Shown here one piece after another: positions 33,009 to 43,000 of a stretch of DNA of 64,000 nt (position 1 is its first letter; the number at the start of each line of letters is the position of its first letter). The translations under genes were made by a program, and so were the position numbers. Below the pieces are notes generated by a model that worked only from the letters and a program-made list of their open reading frames with translations, did not search any database and had not been told where the DNA came from. The stretch covers positions 1-64,000 of the forward strand of contig NZ_JASAMB010000030.1 of assembly GCF_029948125.1 (NCBI RefSeq). The letters run 5' to 3'. The DNA is from Catellatospora sp. KI3 (lineage in GTDB: Bacteria > Actinomycetota > Actinomycetes > Mycobacteriales > Micromonosporaceae).

Positions 33009-33090
33009 CACGATAGCGGCGGCTGTACGCACCCGACGACGGCGGGGACAGGGGGCCGAGATACCTGTAAGCGCGTGGAGGGCGGCGGCC

Positions 33091-33741
33091 TCACGGGCAG
33101 TCGCGGGCCAGCGTGGACCCGCCCACCGCGTCCGCGTCGAGCACCGTGCTGACGAAGGCGCCGACCAGGCAGTTCCAGTGGCTGGCGCGGCGCAGCATGG
33201 CGTGGCCGTCGCCGCTGACGTCCAGGTACGTCACCCGCGCCCCGGCCTCCTCGGCGGCCAGCGCGTAGCGGCGCGAGGCCGACGGGTCGGTGATCCGGTC
33301 GCGGTCACCGTGCGCGATCAGCACCTGCTTGCCCGCCAGCTGCTGGTACGGGTCCCCGGCCTCGATCCACGGCGCCAGCGCGCAGACCGCCGCCACCCGG
33401 GGGTCGCCGCCGCCCCACAGCGCGGCGCGGGCGCCCATCGAGTGCCCGACCAGGATCACCGGCAGCTCCGGCCGCACCTCGGCGGCGCGCCCGAGGGCCC
33501 ACTCCAGGTCCCGCACCGGGTCGGCGTCGGCGCCGTTCCAGCCGTAGTAGCGGTAGCGCAGCCGCCACACCAGCACGTCCGGCGGCAGGGCGCGCAGGAA
33601 CGGCAGCATCCGCAGGTAGGCCAGCCGGGCCCGGTGGTCGGGCCACCGGCTGCGCTCCGCACCGCCGTGCAGCATCAGCACCAGCCCCCGGCTCGCGGCG
33701 TGCGCCGTGCTGGACTCGTACCCCGCGCTGCGCGTCGTCAC
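33091..33741 (-). CDS. Alpha/beta hydrolase
   Basis: A 216-residue hydrolase. LVLMLHGGAERS supplies the oxyanion region, VGHSMGARAALWGG the nucleophile Ser, AHGDRDRITDPSAS the acid and SGDGHAMLRR the catalytic His. There is no signal peptide. The GTG start at 33741 is the only good choice. It stands alone between the VOC pseudogene and the B12-dependent regulator. It resembles dienelactone-hydrolase-like or carboxylesterase proteins; the substrate is unknown. Confidence 0.85.
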   Translation of the reverse strand: MTTRSAGYESSTAHAASRGLVLMLHGGAERSRWPDHRARLAYLRMLPFLRALPPDVLVWRLRYRYYGWNGADADPVRDLEWALGRAAEVRPELPVILVGHSMGARAALWGGGDPRVAAVCALAPWIEAGDPYQQLAGKQVLIAHGDRDRITDPSASRRYALAAEEAGARVTYLDVSGDGHAMLRRASHWNCLVGAFVSTVLDADAVGGSTLARDCP

Positions 33742-33851
33742 CGCACCCTCCCGCCTGCGAACCTATCTCGGCGCCGGGTGCGGCCGCGCGGCCTCAGCCC
33801 TTCGCGCCGCCGAACCGCGCGCCCTGCCGGGCATCGTTGGGTCGACGGGTT

Positions 33852-34757
33852 CTACACGGAGGCGGCCAGGGTGATCGCCGCGGCGAGGCTGTCCGGGGTG
33901 AGCACGCCGTCGGGCAGCTCCTCGGGCCAGCCGGGGCCGGCAGCCACCACCAGCGCGGGGCGGCGGGGCATGGTGAGCAGGTCCGCCAGCACGCCGGTGT
34001 CGGCGGTCTGCGGGGCGTGCGACCAGATCAGCACCAGGGCGGGGCCGGTGCGGCGTACGGCGTCGAGCAGGGAGCGGCCCGGGACCCGGGCGCCGAGCAG
34101 CCGGGTGCCCACCCCGCGCTCGGCCAGCGCCGCCGACAGCGCCTCCAGCGGCAGGCTGTGCTGCTCGTCGTCGGCGCAGGCCAGCAGCACCGGCACGGGA
34201 GTTCCCGGCACGGGGCGGGGCACCGCGCCGAACACCTCGGTGATGCAGCGCGACACCAGGTGCTCGACCTCGATGAGCCGGCTGGTGGCCGCGTGCCGGG
34301 TGCCGATGCCGACCAGCACCGGGCACAGCAGGTCCTGCCAGGTGGCCACCACGCCGTGCTCGGCCACCGCCTGCTCGACCAGGTCGCGCACGGTGAGCGC
34401 GTCCAGCCGCATCGCGGCGCGGGCCAGGCCGCGGGCCTGTGCTCCGGCGCGCCCGACGGCGACGGTGTGGCCGCCGCCGTCGCGGCGCGGTTCGGGCACC
34501 TCCGGCTGGCCATCGGCGGGCGTGGCCAGCGCGATCCGGGCCGCCTCGGCCGCGGGCACGCCGTGCGCGGTGAGCCGCCGCATGGTCTCCAGCCGCGCCA
34601 GGTCGTCGGAGTCGTAGCGGCGGTGGTGCCCGGGTGCGTGCCCGCCCGGACCCAGCCCGTAGCGCTGGTGCCAGGTGCGCAGCGTGGTCACGGCGATGCC
34701 GAGCCGCCGGGCCACCGCCCCCGCGCTCAGCCCTTCGTCATCGACGCCGTCCACCAC
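33852..34757 (-). CDS. CarH/LitR-type MerR regulator with B12-binding domain
   Basis: A 301-residue regulator. The MerR winged helix covers residues 8-75 (LSAGAVARRLGIAVTTLRTW, GHHRRYDSDDLARLETMRRL). A four-helix B12-cap follows with IEVEHLVSRC, then a Rossmann B12-binding domain with the lower-axial His in DDEQHSLPLEAL. Family members bind adenosylcobalamin in the dark and release DNA in light. The Trp that caps the cofactor in Thermus CarH aligns with His here (GIGTRHAATSRL). It is divergent from photolyase. AGCCTA at 34765-34770 gives a -10 seven bases before the GTG, a leaderless arrangement. Confidence 0.85.
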   Translation of the reverse strand: MVDGVDDEGLSAGAVARRLGIAVTTLRTWHQRYGLGPGGHAPGHHRRYDSDDLARLETMRRLTAHGVPAAEAARIALATPADGQPEVPEPRRDGGGHTVAVGRAGAQARGLARAAMRLDALTVRDLVEQAVAEHGVVATWQDLLCPVLVGIGTRHAATSRLIEVEHLVSRCITEVFGAVPRPVPGTPVPVLLACADDEQHSLPLEALSAALAERGVGTRLLGARVPGRSLLDAVRRTGPALVLIWSHAPQTADTGVLADLLTMPRRPALVVAAGPGWPEELPDGVLTPDSLAAAITLAASV

Positions 34758-34831
34758 GCGTTGCAGCCTACCGCAGACTAATATTGCGTTGATTGGTGAA
34801 TCGTTATCCGGCGCGTCGCGGTTTGCGAGCG

Positions 34832-34892
34832 TGCGGTTTCGGGGAAACTGCTGCTCTGGCGCGTCGATTGCTGCAGTTTCCCCGAAACCGCA
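34832..34892. repeat. Palindromic repeat C, copy 1
   Basis: Perfect 20-bp inverted arms at 34832-34851 (TGCGGTTTCGGGGAAACTGC) and 34873-34892. Each arm is itself a near-palindrome (GTTTC..GAAAC). It lies in the intergenic region between the CarH-like regulator and photolyase. Related pairs are at 54501-54560 and 63173-63232. Confidence 0.9.
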
Positions 34893-34941
34893 GCGCACCG
34901 CTGCCCCGTGCGCGGGCGGCGCGAGGGAGGGGAGGGACGGC

Positions 34942-36144
34942 GTGAAGACGGTCGTGGTGCTGTTCACGCGGGACCTGCGGGTGCACGACCAGCCGGCGCT
35001 GGCCGCGGCCTGTGCGGCGTACGAGCGGGTGGTGCCGCTGTTCGTGGTCGACCCGAGCCTGGCGGTGCCGGACAACCGGCGCCGGTTCCTGCTGGAGTGC
35101 CTGCTCGACCTGCGCGAGAACCTGCGCGGGCGCGGCAGCGACCTCGTGGTGCGCACCGGCGACCCGGTCACCCAGGCGGTGAGATTGGCCAAGCAGGTCG
35201 GCGCGGCCGGGATCGGGCTCACCGAGGACTACGGCCCGTACGCGCTGCGCCGCCAGGACCGCCTGGCCCGCGCCTGCGAGCGCGAGCGGATCGCGCTCAA
35301 GCTGTTCCCCGGCGTGACCGTGGTGCCCGCCCGCGAGGTGGTGCCCACCACCGGCGGCGACCACTACAAGGTGTTCACGCCCTACTACCGCGCCTGGCAG
35401 GGGCACCGGTGGCGGTCGCCGGCGCCCACGCCGCGCACGGTGCCGCCGCTGCCTGACGGCGTGCTCGGCAGCGATCCGCGGCGGGCGCTGGCCGGGGCGA
35501 AGTCCGAGTCGCCCGGCCCGATGACCGGCGGCGAGACCGAGGCGCTGCGCCGGTTCAAGGCCTGGCTGCCGCAGGCGCCGCAGTATGCCGACCGCCACGA
35601 CGACATGGCCGGTGACGCCACCTCCCGGATGAGCCCGTACCTGCACTTCGGGTGCGTGTCGCCGCTGCGGCTGGCGACCGCGGCCGGGGTCGCCGACGCG
35701 TACGTGCGGCAGCTGTGCTGGCGCGACTTCTACACCCAGGTGCTGGCCTGCTTCCCGAAGCTCGGCACCGAGGCGTACCGGGCCGGGGCGCAGGAGCAGT
35801 GGCACGACGACGCCGACGCGCTGGCCGCCTGGCAGGCGGGGCGGACCGGGGTGCCGCTGGTGGACGCCGGGATGCGGCAGCTGGCGGCCGAGGGCTGGAT
35901 GCACAACCGGGCCCGGCTGGTGACCGCGTCCTACCTGACCAAGACGCTGGGGCTGGACTGGCGCGAGGGCGCCGCCTGGTACGCGCGGCTGCTGCTGGAC
36001 GCCGACGTGGCCAACAACTACGGCAACTGGCAGTGGGTCGCGGGCACGGGGACCGACACCAAGCCGTACCGCAGGTTCAGCCCGCAGCGGCAGACCGAGC
36101 GCCACGACCCCGAGGGGATCTACATCAAGCGCTGGACCGGCTGA
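34942..36144 (+). CDS. phr: Deoxyribodipyrimidine photolyase
   Basis: A 400-residue class I photolyase/cryptochrome. The N-terminal alpha/beta domain begins VKTVVVLFTRDLRVHDQPAL. The FAD-binding part shows MSPYLHFGCVSPLRL, CWRDFYTQVLACFP, GMRQLAAEGWMHNRARLVTA and NYGNWQWVAGTGTDTKPYRR. It should repair UV pyrimidine dimers using blue light. GGAGGGGAGGG precedes the GTG at 34942. The divergent CarH-like gene is the obvious light-dependent repressor. Confidence 0.94.
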   Translation: MKTVVVLFTRDLRVHDQPALAAACAAYERVVPLFVVDPSLAVPDNRRRFLLECLLDLRENLRGRGSDLVVRTGDPVTQAVRLAKQVGAAGIGLTEDYGPYALRRQDRLARACERERIALKLFPGVTVVPAREVVPTTGGDHYKVFTPYYRAWQGHRWRSPAPTPRTVPPLPDGVLGSDPRRALAGAKSESPGPMTGGETEALRRFKAWLPQAPQYADRHDDMAGDATSRMSPYLHFGCVSPLRLATAAGVADAYVRQLCWRDFYTQVLACFPKLGTEAYRAGAQEQWHDDADALAAWQAGRTGVPLVDAGMRQLAAEGWMHNRARLVTASYLTKTLGLDWREGAAWYARLLLDADVANNYGNWQWVAGTGTDTKPYRRFSPQRQTERHDPEGIYIKRWTG

Positions 36145-36192
36145 CGCTCGCCTGCCCGCACGGTCGGATCAGCGCGGTGGTTCACTACTCGG

Positions 36193-37068
36193 ATGGTGTT
36201 CGCTTCCGGTGCCGTGCCCGCTGAGCAGGTGCAGACCGCCGTCGAGCTGGCGGCCGCGGCCGCGGCCCGGCTGCGGCTGGAGATCCGGGAGCTTACGGCC
36301 GTGCCCGCCCAGCACGAGGCCGCCGAGCTGCTGCGCCGGATCTGGCACGCCGACACGGCCGACCAGCTGATCAACCGGGCCACCCTGCGGGCGCTGCAGC
36401 ACGCGGGCAACTACGTGGCCGGGGCGTACCGCGACGGGGTGCTGGTCGCGGCCGCGATCGCCTTCTTCGGCTCGGACCACCTGCACTCGCACATCACCGG
36501 GGTCGATCCGGCCGCGCAGAGCGGCGGCGTCGGGTACGCCCTCAAGCAGCACCAGCGGGCCTGGTGCCTGGCGCGCGGCATCACCGAGGTCCGCTGGACC
36601 TTCGATCCGCTGGTGCGCCGCAACGCCTACGTCAACCTGCACAAACTCGGCGGCCGCGCGACGGCGTACCTGCCGGACTTCTACGGCGAGATGAACGACG
36701 GCATCAACACCGGCGAGGCGACCGACCGGCTCTACCTGAGCTGGGAGCTGCTGTCGGCGGGCGCCCAGGCGGCCGCGCGCGGCGACGTGCGCGACGTGGA
36801 CCTGGCCGTGCTGCGCGCCGCCGGCGGCGCGGTGCTGCTCGACCGGGGCGCGGCGCAGGAGCCCCGCCCGGCCGCGGTGCCGCTGGACGGCCGTCCGCTG
36901 CTGGTCGCGGTGCCCGACGACGTGGTGGCGCTGCGCGAGCGCGACCCGGCTGCGGCGGTGGCCTGGCGGCTGCCGGTACGCGAGGCGCTGTGCGCCGCCC
37001 TCGACGCCGGCTACCGGATCACCGGGATGAGCCGCGACGGCTGGTACACCCTGGAGGCGGACCGATGA
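36193..37068 (+). CDS. GNAT-like acyltransferase (COG3375 type)
   Basis: A 291-residue protein with a GNAT-type core (LTAVPAQHEAAELLRRIWHA, GVLVAAAIAFFGSDHLHSHI, TGVDPAAQSGGVGYALKQHQ, GITEVRWTFDPLVRRNAYVN). COG3375 acetyltransferases commonly sit beside o-succinylbenzoate-synthase-like racemases. Its stop overlaps the racemase ATG. It probably acylates amino acids to make the racemase substrate. The acyl donor (acetyl- or succinyl-CoA) is not clear from the sequence. Confidence 0.82.
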   Translation: MVFASGAVPAEQVQTAVELAAAAAARLRLEIRELTAVPAQHEAAELLRRIWHADTADQLINRATLRALQHAGNYVAGAYRDGVLVAAAIAFFGSDHLHSHITGVDPAAQSGGVGYALKQHQRAWCLARGITEVRWTFDPLVRRNAYVNLHKLGGRATAYLPDFYGEMNDGINTGEATDRLYLSWELLSAGAQAAARGDVRDVDLAVLRAAGGAVLLDRGAAQEPRPAAVPLDGRPLLVAVPDDVVALRERDPAAAVAWRLPVREALCAALDAGYRITGMSRDGWYTLEADR

Positions 37069-38165
37069 TCAAAGGCTTCGAGCTGCGCCGCATCGCGATG
37101 CCGCTGGTCAGCCCGTTCCGCACCTCGTTCGGGGTGGAGCTGGACCGCGACGTGCTGCTGGTGCGGGCGGTGACCGACACGGCCGAGGGCTGGGGCGAGT
37201 GCGTGGCCATGTCCGCCCCGCTCTACAGCTCCGAGTACGTCGCGGGCGCCGCCGAGGTGATCAAGCGGTTCCTGATTCCGGCGCTGGCCGGGGTGCCCGA
37301 CGCCGACCCGCGCCGCACCGAGGCGCCGTTCGCGAAGATCAAGGGTCACCCGATGGCGAAGGCGGCGGTGCAGACCGCGCTGCTGGACGCCTGGCTGCGC
37401 GAGCACGGGCTGCCGCTGGCCGCGCACCTGGGCGCCGAGCGCGACCGGGTGCCCGCCGGGGTCTCGGTCGGCATCATGGACTCGATCCCGCAGCTGCTGG
37501 CGGCGGTCGAGGGCTACCTCGCCGAGGGCTACCTGCGGATCAAGCTGAAGATCGAACCGGGCTGGGACGTGGCGCCGGTGCGGGCCGTGCGGGAGCGGTT
37601 CGGCGACATCCTGCTCCAGGTGGACGCGAACACGGCGTACACGCTGGCCGACGCCCGGCACTTGGCCAAGCTGGACCCGTTCGACCTGCTGCTGATCGAG
37701 CAGCCGCTGCCCGAGGACGACGTACGCGGGCACGCCGAGCTGGCCCGTCAGGTGCGCACCCCGATCTGCCTGGACGAGTCGATCACCAGTGCGCGGGCCG
37801 CGGCCGACGCGATCGCGCTGGGCGCCACCTCGGTGGTCAACATCAAGCCGGGCCGGGTCGGCGGCTACCTGGAGGCCCGCCGGGTGCACGACGTGTGCGC
37901 CGCCAACGGGATCGGAGTCTGGGTCGGCGGCATGCTGGAGACCGGTATCGGCCGGGCCGCCAACGTGGCGCTGGCCGCGCTGCCGGGCTGCGTGCTGCCC
38001 GGCGACACCTCGGCCTCGGACCGCTACTTCCGCCGCGACGTCACCGACCCGTTCGTGCTGGACGGCGGCCACCTGGCCGTGCCGACCGGCCCCGGCATCG
38101 GCGTCACCCCGGACCCCGACGCGCTGCGCGAGGTCACCACGGCCACCGAGTGGATCCACGTCTGA
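37065..38165 (+). CDS. N-acylamino-acid racemase / OSBS-like enolase-superfamily protein
   Basis: A 366-residue enolase-superfamily enzyme. Catalytic Lys are in RIKLKIEPGW (KxK) and VNIKPGRVGG. Metal ligands are Asp in LQVDANTAY, Glu in LIEQPLPEDD and Asp in CLDESIT. These match the NSAR/OSBS branch. With no other menaquinone genes nearby but a GNAT and a D-aminoacylase either side, racemisation of N-acyl amino acids is more likely than menaquinone synthesis (inference). The deacylase follows 11 bases after its stop. Confidence 0.88.
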   Translation: MIKGFELRRIAMPLVSPFRTSFGVELDRDVLLVRAVTDTAEGWGECVAMSAPLYSSEYVAGAAEVIKRFLIPALAGVPDADPRRTEAPFAKIKGHPMAKAAVQTALLDAWLREHGLPLAAHLGAERDRVPAGVSVGIMDSIPQLLAAVEGYLAEGYLRIKLKIEPGWDVAPVRAVRERFGDILLQVDANTAYTLADARHLAKLDPFDLLLIEQPLPEDDVRGHAELARQVRTPICLDESITSARAAADAIALGATSVVNIKPGRVGGYLEARRVHDVCAANGIGVWVGGMLETGIGRAANVALAALPGCVLPGDTSASDRYFRRDVTDPFVLDGGHLAVPTGPGIGVTPDPDALREVTTATEWIHV

Positions 38166-38176
38166 GGAGCACCACC

Positions 38177-39733
38177 ATGCACGATCTCGTCCTGCGCGGC
38201 GGCACGGTCTACGACGGCCTCGGCGGTCCCGGCGTACGCGCCGACGTCGCCGTGACCGGCGACCGGGTGACCGCGGTCGGCCCCGACCTCGGCCCGGCCC
38301 GGCGGGTGCTCGACGTCGACGGCCTGGCCGTGGCGCCGGGCTTCATCGACCCGCACAGCCACTCCGACCCGGTGCCGCTGATGGCCGACCCGCAGCCGTT
38401 CAAGCTGCACCAGGGCGTCACCACCGAGATCGTCGGCAACTGCGGGTTCTCCTTCGCCCCGCTGGACGCGGCCACCATCGAGGCGGCCGGGCCGCTCTTC
38501 GCCGAGCTGGCGGGCGGGGTGCCGGTGCTGGCGCGCGACTTCGCGGGCTACCTGGCCGACGCGCAGGCGGGCGGGCCGACCAACCACATCGCGGTGCTGG
38601 TCGGGCACAACACGCTGCGGGCGTACGCCAACGGCATGGACGAGAAGCTGCGGCCCGGCGCGCTGGAGCGCATGCGCGCACTCGCCGACGCGGCGTTCGC
38701 GGCCGGCGCGATCGGCCTGTCCAGCGGCCTGATCTACCCGCCGGGCTCCTACGCCGACACCGACGAGCTGGTCGCCCTGGCCCAGGTCGCGCACCGCTGG
38801 AACCGGCCCTACGCCACGCACATGCGCAACGAGGACGACCAGCTCGGCGCGGCCCTGGACGAGGCGATCGAGATCGCGACGCGGGCGCGGGTGCGGCTGC
38901 AGGTGTCGCACTGCAAGGTCGCCGGGAAGGCGAACCACGGCGGTGCCCCCGCGCTGCTGGCCAAGCTGCACGCGGCCCGGCTGGCCGGGGTGGACGTGCG
39001 CGGCGACCAGTACCCGTACCTGGCCGGCGGGACCTTCCTCAACGCGCTGCTGCCCGGCTCGGCGCAGGTCGGCGGGCTGGACGCGATGCGGGCCCGGCTG
39101 GCCGACCCGCAGGGGCGCAAGCTGATCCGGGCCGAAGCCGAGGATCCGGCGTACCCGCAGGGTTTCTGGTCCCGGGTCACCCCCGCCGACGTGCTGGTCA
39201 CCACGCACGCGACCCGCCCCGACACCACCGGCCGGACCCTCGCGGAGCTGGCCGGCGGTGCCGACGCGTTCGACGCGCTGTGCGAGGTGCTGATCGCCGA
39301 CCCCGGCGCGGGCATGGTCATCACCATGATGGACGAGGCCGACGTACAGGCGATCATGGTCGATCCGCTGGTCGGCATCGGCTCCGACAACGGCCCGCCG
39401 GTCGGCCTGCAGCACCCGCGCACCTGGGGCTGCTTCCCCAAGGTGCTCGGCGAGTACGTCCGCGAGCGCGGCCTGCTCACCCTGCCCGAGGCGGTCCGCA
39501 AGATGACCTCGGCCATCGCCGACCAGTTCGGCCTGTCCGGGCGTGGTTTCCTCGGTACGGGCGCCGTCGCCGACCTGGTCGTGTTCGACCCCGCCACCAT
39601 CGGCCACACCGGCACCTACGCCGTGCCCGACATCCGCCCCACCGGCGTGCGCCACGTGCTGCTCGCCGGAGCCCACGTCATCGACGCCGGTGAGTTCACC
39701 GGTGCCCGCGCGGGGCAGGTGCTGCGCGGCTGA
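38177..39733 (+). CDS. N-acyl-D-amino-acid deacylase family amidohydrolase
   Basis: A 518-residue amidohydrolase. Metal and active-site motifs are FIDPHSHSD, TTEIVGNCGFSFAP (with the family Cys), GLSSGLIYPPGSYAD, HMRNEDDQL and QVSHCKVAGKANHGG, with the later Asp in GIGSDNGPP. It should hydrolyse N-acyl-D-amino acids with one or two zinc ions. GAGGAGCACCACC precedes the ATG. It is the third gene of the acyltransferase/racemase operon, so the three can interconvert D- and L-amino acids through N-acyl intermediates. Confidence 0.9.
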   Translation: MHDLVLRGGTVYDGLGGPGVRADVAVTGDRVTAVGPDLGPARRVLDVDGLAVAPGFIDPHSHSDPVPLMADPQPFKLHQGVTTEIVGNCGFSFAPLDAATIEAAGPLFAELAGGVPVLARDFAGYLADAQAGGPTNHIAVLVGHNTLRAYANGMDEKLRPGALERMRALADAAFAAGAIGLSSGLIYPPGSYADTDELVALAQVAHRWNRPYATHMRNEDDQLGAALDEAIEIATRARVRLQVSHCKVAGKANHGGAPALLAKLHAARLAGVDVRGDQYPYLAGGTFLNALLPGSAQVGGLDAMRARLADPQGRKLIRAEAEDPAYPQGFWSRVTPADVLVTTHATRPDTTGRTLAELAGGADAFDALCEVLIADPGAGMVITMMDEADVQAIMVDPLVGIGSDNGPPVGLQHPRTWGCFPKVLGEYVRERGLLTLPEAVRKMTSAIADQFGLSGRGFLGTGAVADLVVFDPATIGHTGTYAVPDIRPTGVRHVLLAGAHVIDAGEFTGARAGQVLRG

Positions 39734-40004
39734 GGAGTTCCTGAGTCTCCTGTGGATCTCCTGAAAATCGCTGCTTGATCATACCTTGTGATCAGCAGCA
39801 GTCGATGCGATGCTTCAACTACTCGTGTGAGGAGCCTTTCACGCGGTTCGGGCGGCCGAGGGCATCCGGGAGACCGGAACGGCGCCCGGTCTGCCTGTGC
39901 ACCGCGTGAGGTCACGCCGACGGCTGGAACACGTCGCGATGCGTCGTCGTCCACCGCCCTGCCCGGGGCAAGGGTCGGTGATCCGTCCCCACGAGGAGAC
40001 CTCA

Positions 40005-43000
40005 ATGAGATTCAGCACGTTCCGCCGCCGTGTCGCGCTCGCCGCGACAGGGCTGATGGTCGTGGCGATGGGAGCCGCGATAGCGACCCCCGCCCACGCC
40101 GCCGTCGCCTGCCAGGTGACGTACACGAAGGCCTGGGACAACGGCTCCGGCTTCGGCGCCAACATCACCGTCGCCAACACCGGTGACGCGTGGACCAGCT
40201 GGACGCTGACCTGGGCCTGGCCCGGCAGCCAGACCGGCATCCAGGGCTGGTCGGCCAACTACAGCCAGTCCGGCCAGAACGTCACCGCCACCAGCCTGTC
40301 CTACAACGGCGCGGTCGCCAACGGCGGCTCGGTCGGCATCGGGTTCAACGCCTCCTACAGCGGCACGAACACCGACCCGACCAGCTTCAAGGTCAACGGC
40401 ACCACCTGCGGCGGCACCCAGCCGGCGGTGAACCTGGTGGTCTCGCCGACGTCGGTGTCGGTGCCCGAGGGCGGCACGGCCACCTACGCCGTACGCCTGT
40501 CGGCCCAGCCGTCGGCCAGCGTCACCGTCAGCACGACCGCCGGCACCGGCGACGCCAACCTGACCGTGTCGTCCGGCGCCAGCCTGACCTTCACGACCAG
40601 CAACTGGAACACCAACCAGACGGTCACCCTGGCCGCGTCCGAGGACTCCGACACCACCAACGGCACCCGGCCGTTCACGGTGGCGGCATCCGGCCTCACC
40701 CCGGTGACGGTCAACGCGACCGAGGCTGACAACGACCCGGCCGGCACCCAGTCGCTGGTGGTCTCGCCGACCGCGGTGACCGTGCCCGAGGGCGGCACCG
40801 CCACCTTCGGCGTACGCCTCAACATCGCGCCGACCGGCAACGTCACCGTCACCACGACGGCCGGCACCGGCGACGCGAACCTGACCGCGTCGGCGGGCAC
40901 CAGCCTGACGTTCACGCCCAGCAACTGGAGCACGGCCCAGAACGTGACCCTGGCGGCGTCCGAGGACAGCGACACCACCAACGGCACCAGGCCGTTCACG
41001 GTCGCCTCCAGCGGCCTCACCTCGGTGACGGTCAACGCCACCGAGGCCGACAACGACACCACGACGACCCAGTCGCTGGTGGTCAACCCCACGTCGGTGA
41101 ACGTGCCCGAGGGCTCGACCGCCGTGGTCGGCGTACGGCTGGCCGTCCAGCCCGCCGCCAGCGTCACCGTCACCACGACGGCGGGCAGCGGCGACACCAA
41201 CCTGACCGTGTCCTCCGGCTCCAGCCTGACGTTCACGACCGGCAACTGGAACACCGTGCAGAACGTGACCCTGGCCGCGGCGCAGGACACCGACAGCACC
41301 AACGGCACCCGGCCGTTCACCGTCGCTTCCAGCGGGCTCACCTCGGTGACCGTCACCGCGACCGAGGTGGACGACGAGAACACGGCCAACGCCTACATCA
41401 CCGAGTTCACCACCCAGTACAACAAGCTGAAGGACCCGGCCAACGGGTACTTCTCGCCCGAGGGCATCCCGTACCACACGATCGAGACGCTGCTCGTCGA
41501 GGCGCCCGACCACGGCCACGAGACCACGTCCGAGGCGTTCAGCTTCTGGATCTGGATGGAGGCCCAGTACGGCCGGGTGACCGGCAACTGGACCCCGTTC
41601 AACAACGCCTGGAACATCACCGAGCAGTACATCATCCCGTCGGCGGCGGCCCAGCCCGGTCAGAGCACCTACAACCCGAGCGACCCGGCCGACTACGCCC
41701 CGGAGGCGCTGCAGCCCAACGGCTACCCGGTGCCGCTGAGCACCAGCGTGGTCGCCGGCCAGGACCCGCTGGCCAACGAGCTGCAGACCACGTACGGCAA
41801 CCGCAACATCTACGGCATGCACTGGCTGCTCGACGTGGACGACGTGTACAAGTACGGCACCGGCCGTACCGGTGCCGAGTGCGGCGACAGCACGCAGCGG
41901 GTGACCTACATCAACACGTTCCAGCGTGGTCCGCAGGAGTCCACCTGGGAGACGGTCGCGCACCCGTCCTGTGACACGGGCCGGTTCGCGAACTTCCCGT
42001 CGCTGTTCATCCAGGGCTCGACCACCGGGCAGTGGCGCTACACCAACGCCCCGGACGCCGACGCCCGCGCCGTCGAGGCCGCGTACTGGGCGCTGCAGTG
42101 GGCCACGGCCCAGGGCAACCAGTCGCAGATCTCGGCGACCGTGGCCAAGGCCGCGAAGATGGGCGACTTCCTGCGGTACGCGATGTACGACAAGTACTTC
42201 AAGACCCCGGGCTGCACCTCCACCTCCTGCACCCCCGGCAGTGGCAAGAGCAGCAGCAACTACCTGCTGTCGTGGTACTACGCGTGGGGCGGCGACATCG
42301 CCGGGGCGTGGTCGTGGCGCATCGGCTCCAGCCACAACCACCAGGGCTACCAGAACCCGCTCGCCGCGTACGTCCTCGGCTCGTCCGGCCCGACCGCGCT
42401 GCGCCCGCAGTCGCCCACGGCCGCCGCGGACTGGGACACCAGCCTCACCCGCCAGCTCGACTTCTACCTCTGGCTCCAGTCGGCCGAGGGCGCCATCGCC
42501 GGTGGCGCGACGAACAGCTGGAACGGCAACTACTCGGCCCCGCCGTCCGGCACGCCCACCTTCTACGGCATGGCGTACGACGTGAAGCCGGTCTACCACG
42601 ACCCGCCGTCGAACCAGTGGTTCGGCTTCCAGGCCTGGTCGCTGCACCGCGTGGCGGAGTACTACTACGTCACCGGCAACGCCAAGGCCAAGCAGATCCT
42701 GGACAAGTGGGTCGCCTGGGCGGTCGCCAACACCACCCTGGGCTCGGGCTCGAACTTCTCGATCCCCAGCGACATGACCTGGTCGGGTCAGCCGTCCGGC
42801 AACTACAGCGGCGGCGGCACCCCGGCGGCCAACCCGGGCCTGCACGTCTCGGTCACCAAGTCCGGCAACGACGTCGGCGTCGCGGCGGCCTACGCCCGTA
42901 CGCTGACCTACTACGCGGCCAAGGAGAACGGCTCGACCCTGGGCAACTCCGCCAAGGCGACCGCGAAGGGCCTGCTGGACCGCATGATCCTGCTGAAGGC

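Noticed and set aside
37065-38165. menC of the menaquinone pathway
   Set aside because: No other men genes are nearby, and the flanking acyltransferase and D-aminoacylase point to N-acylamino-acid racemase. OSBS side activity remains possible.
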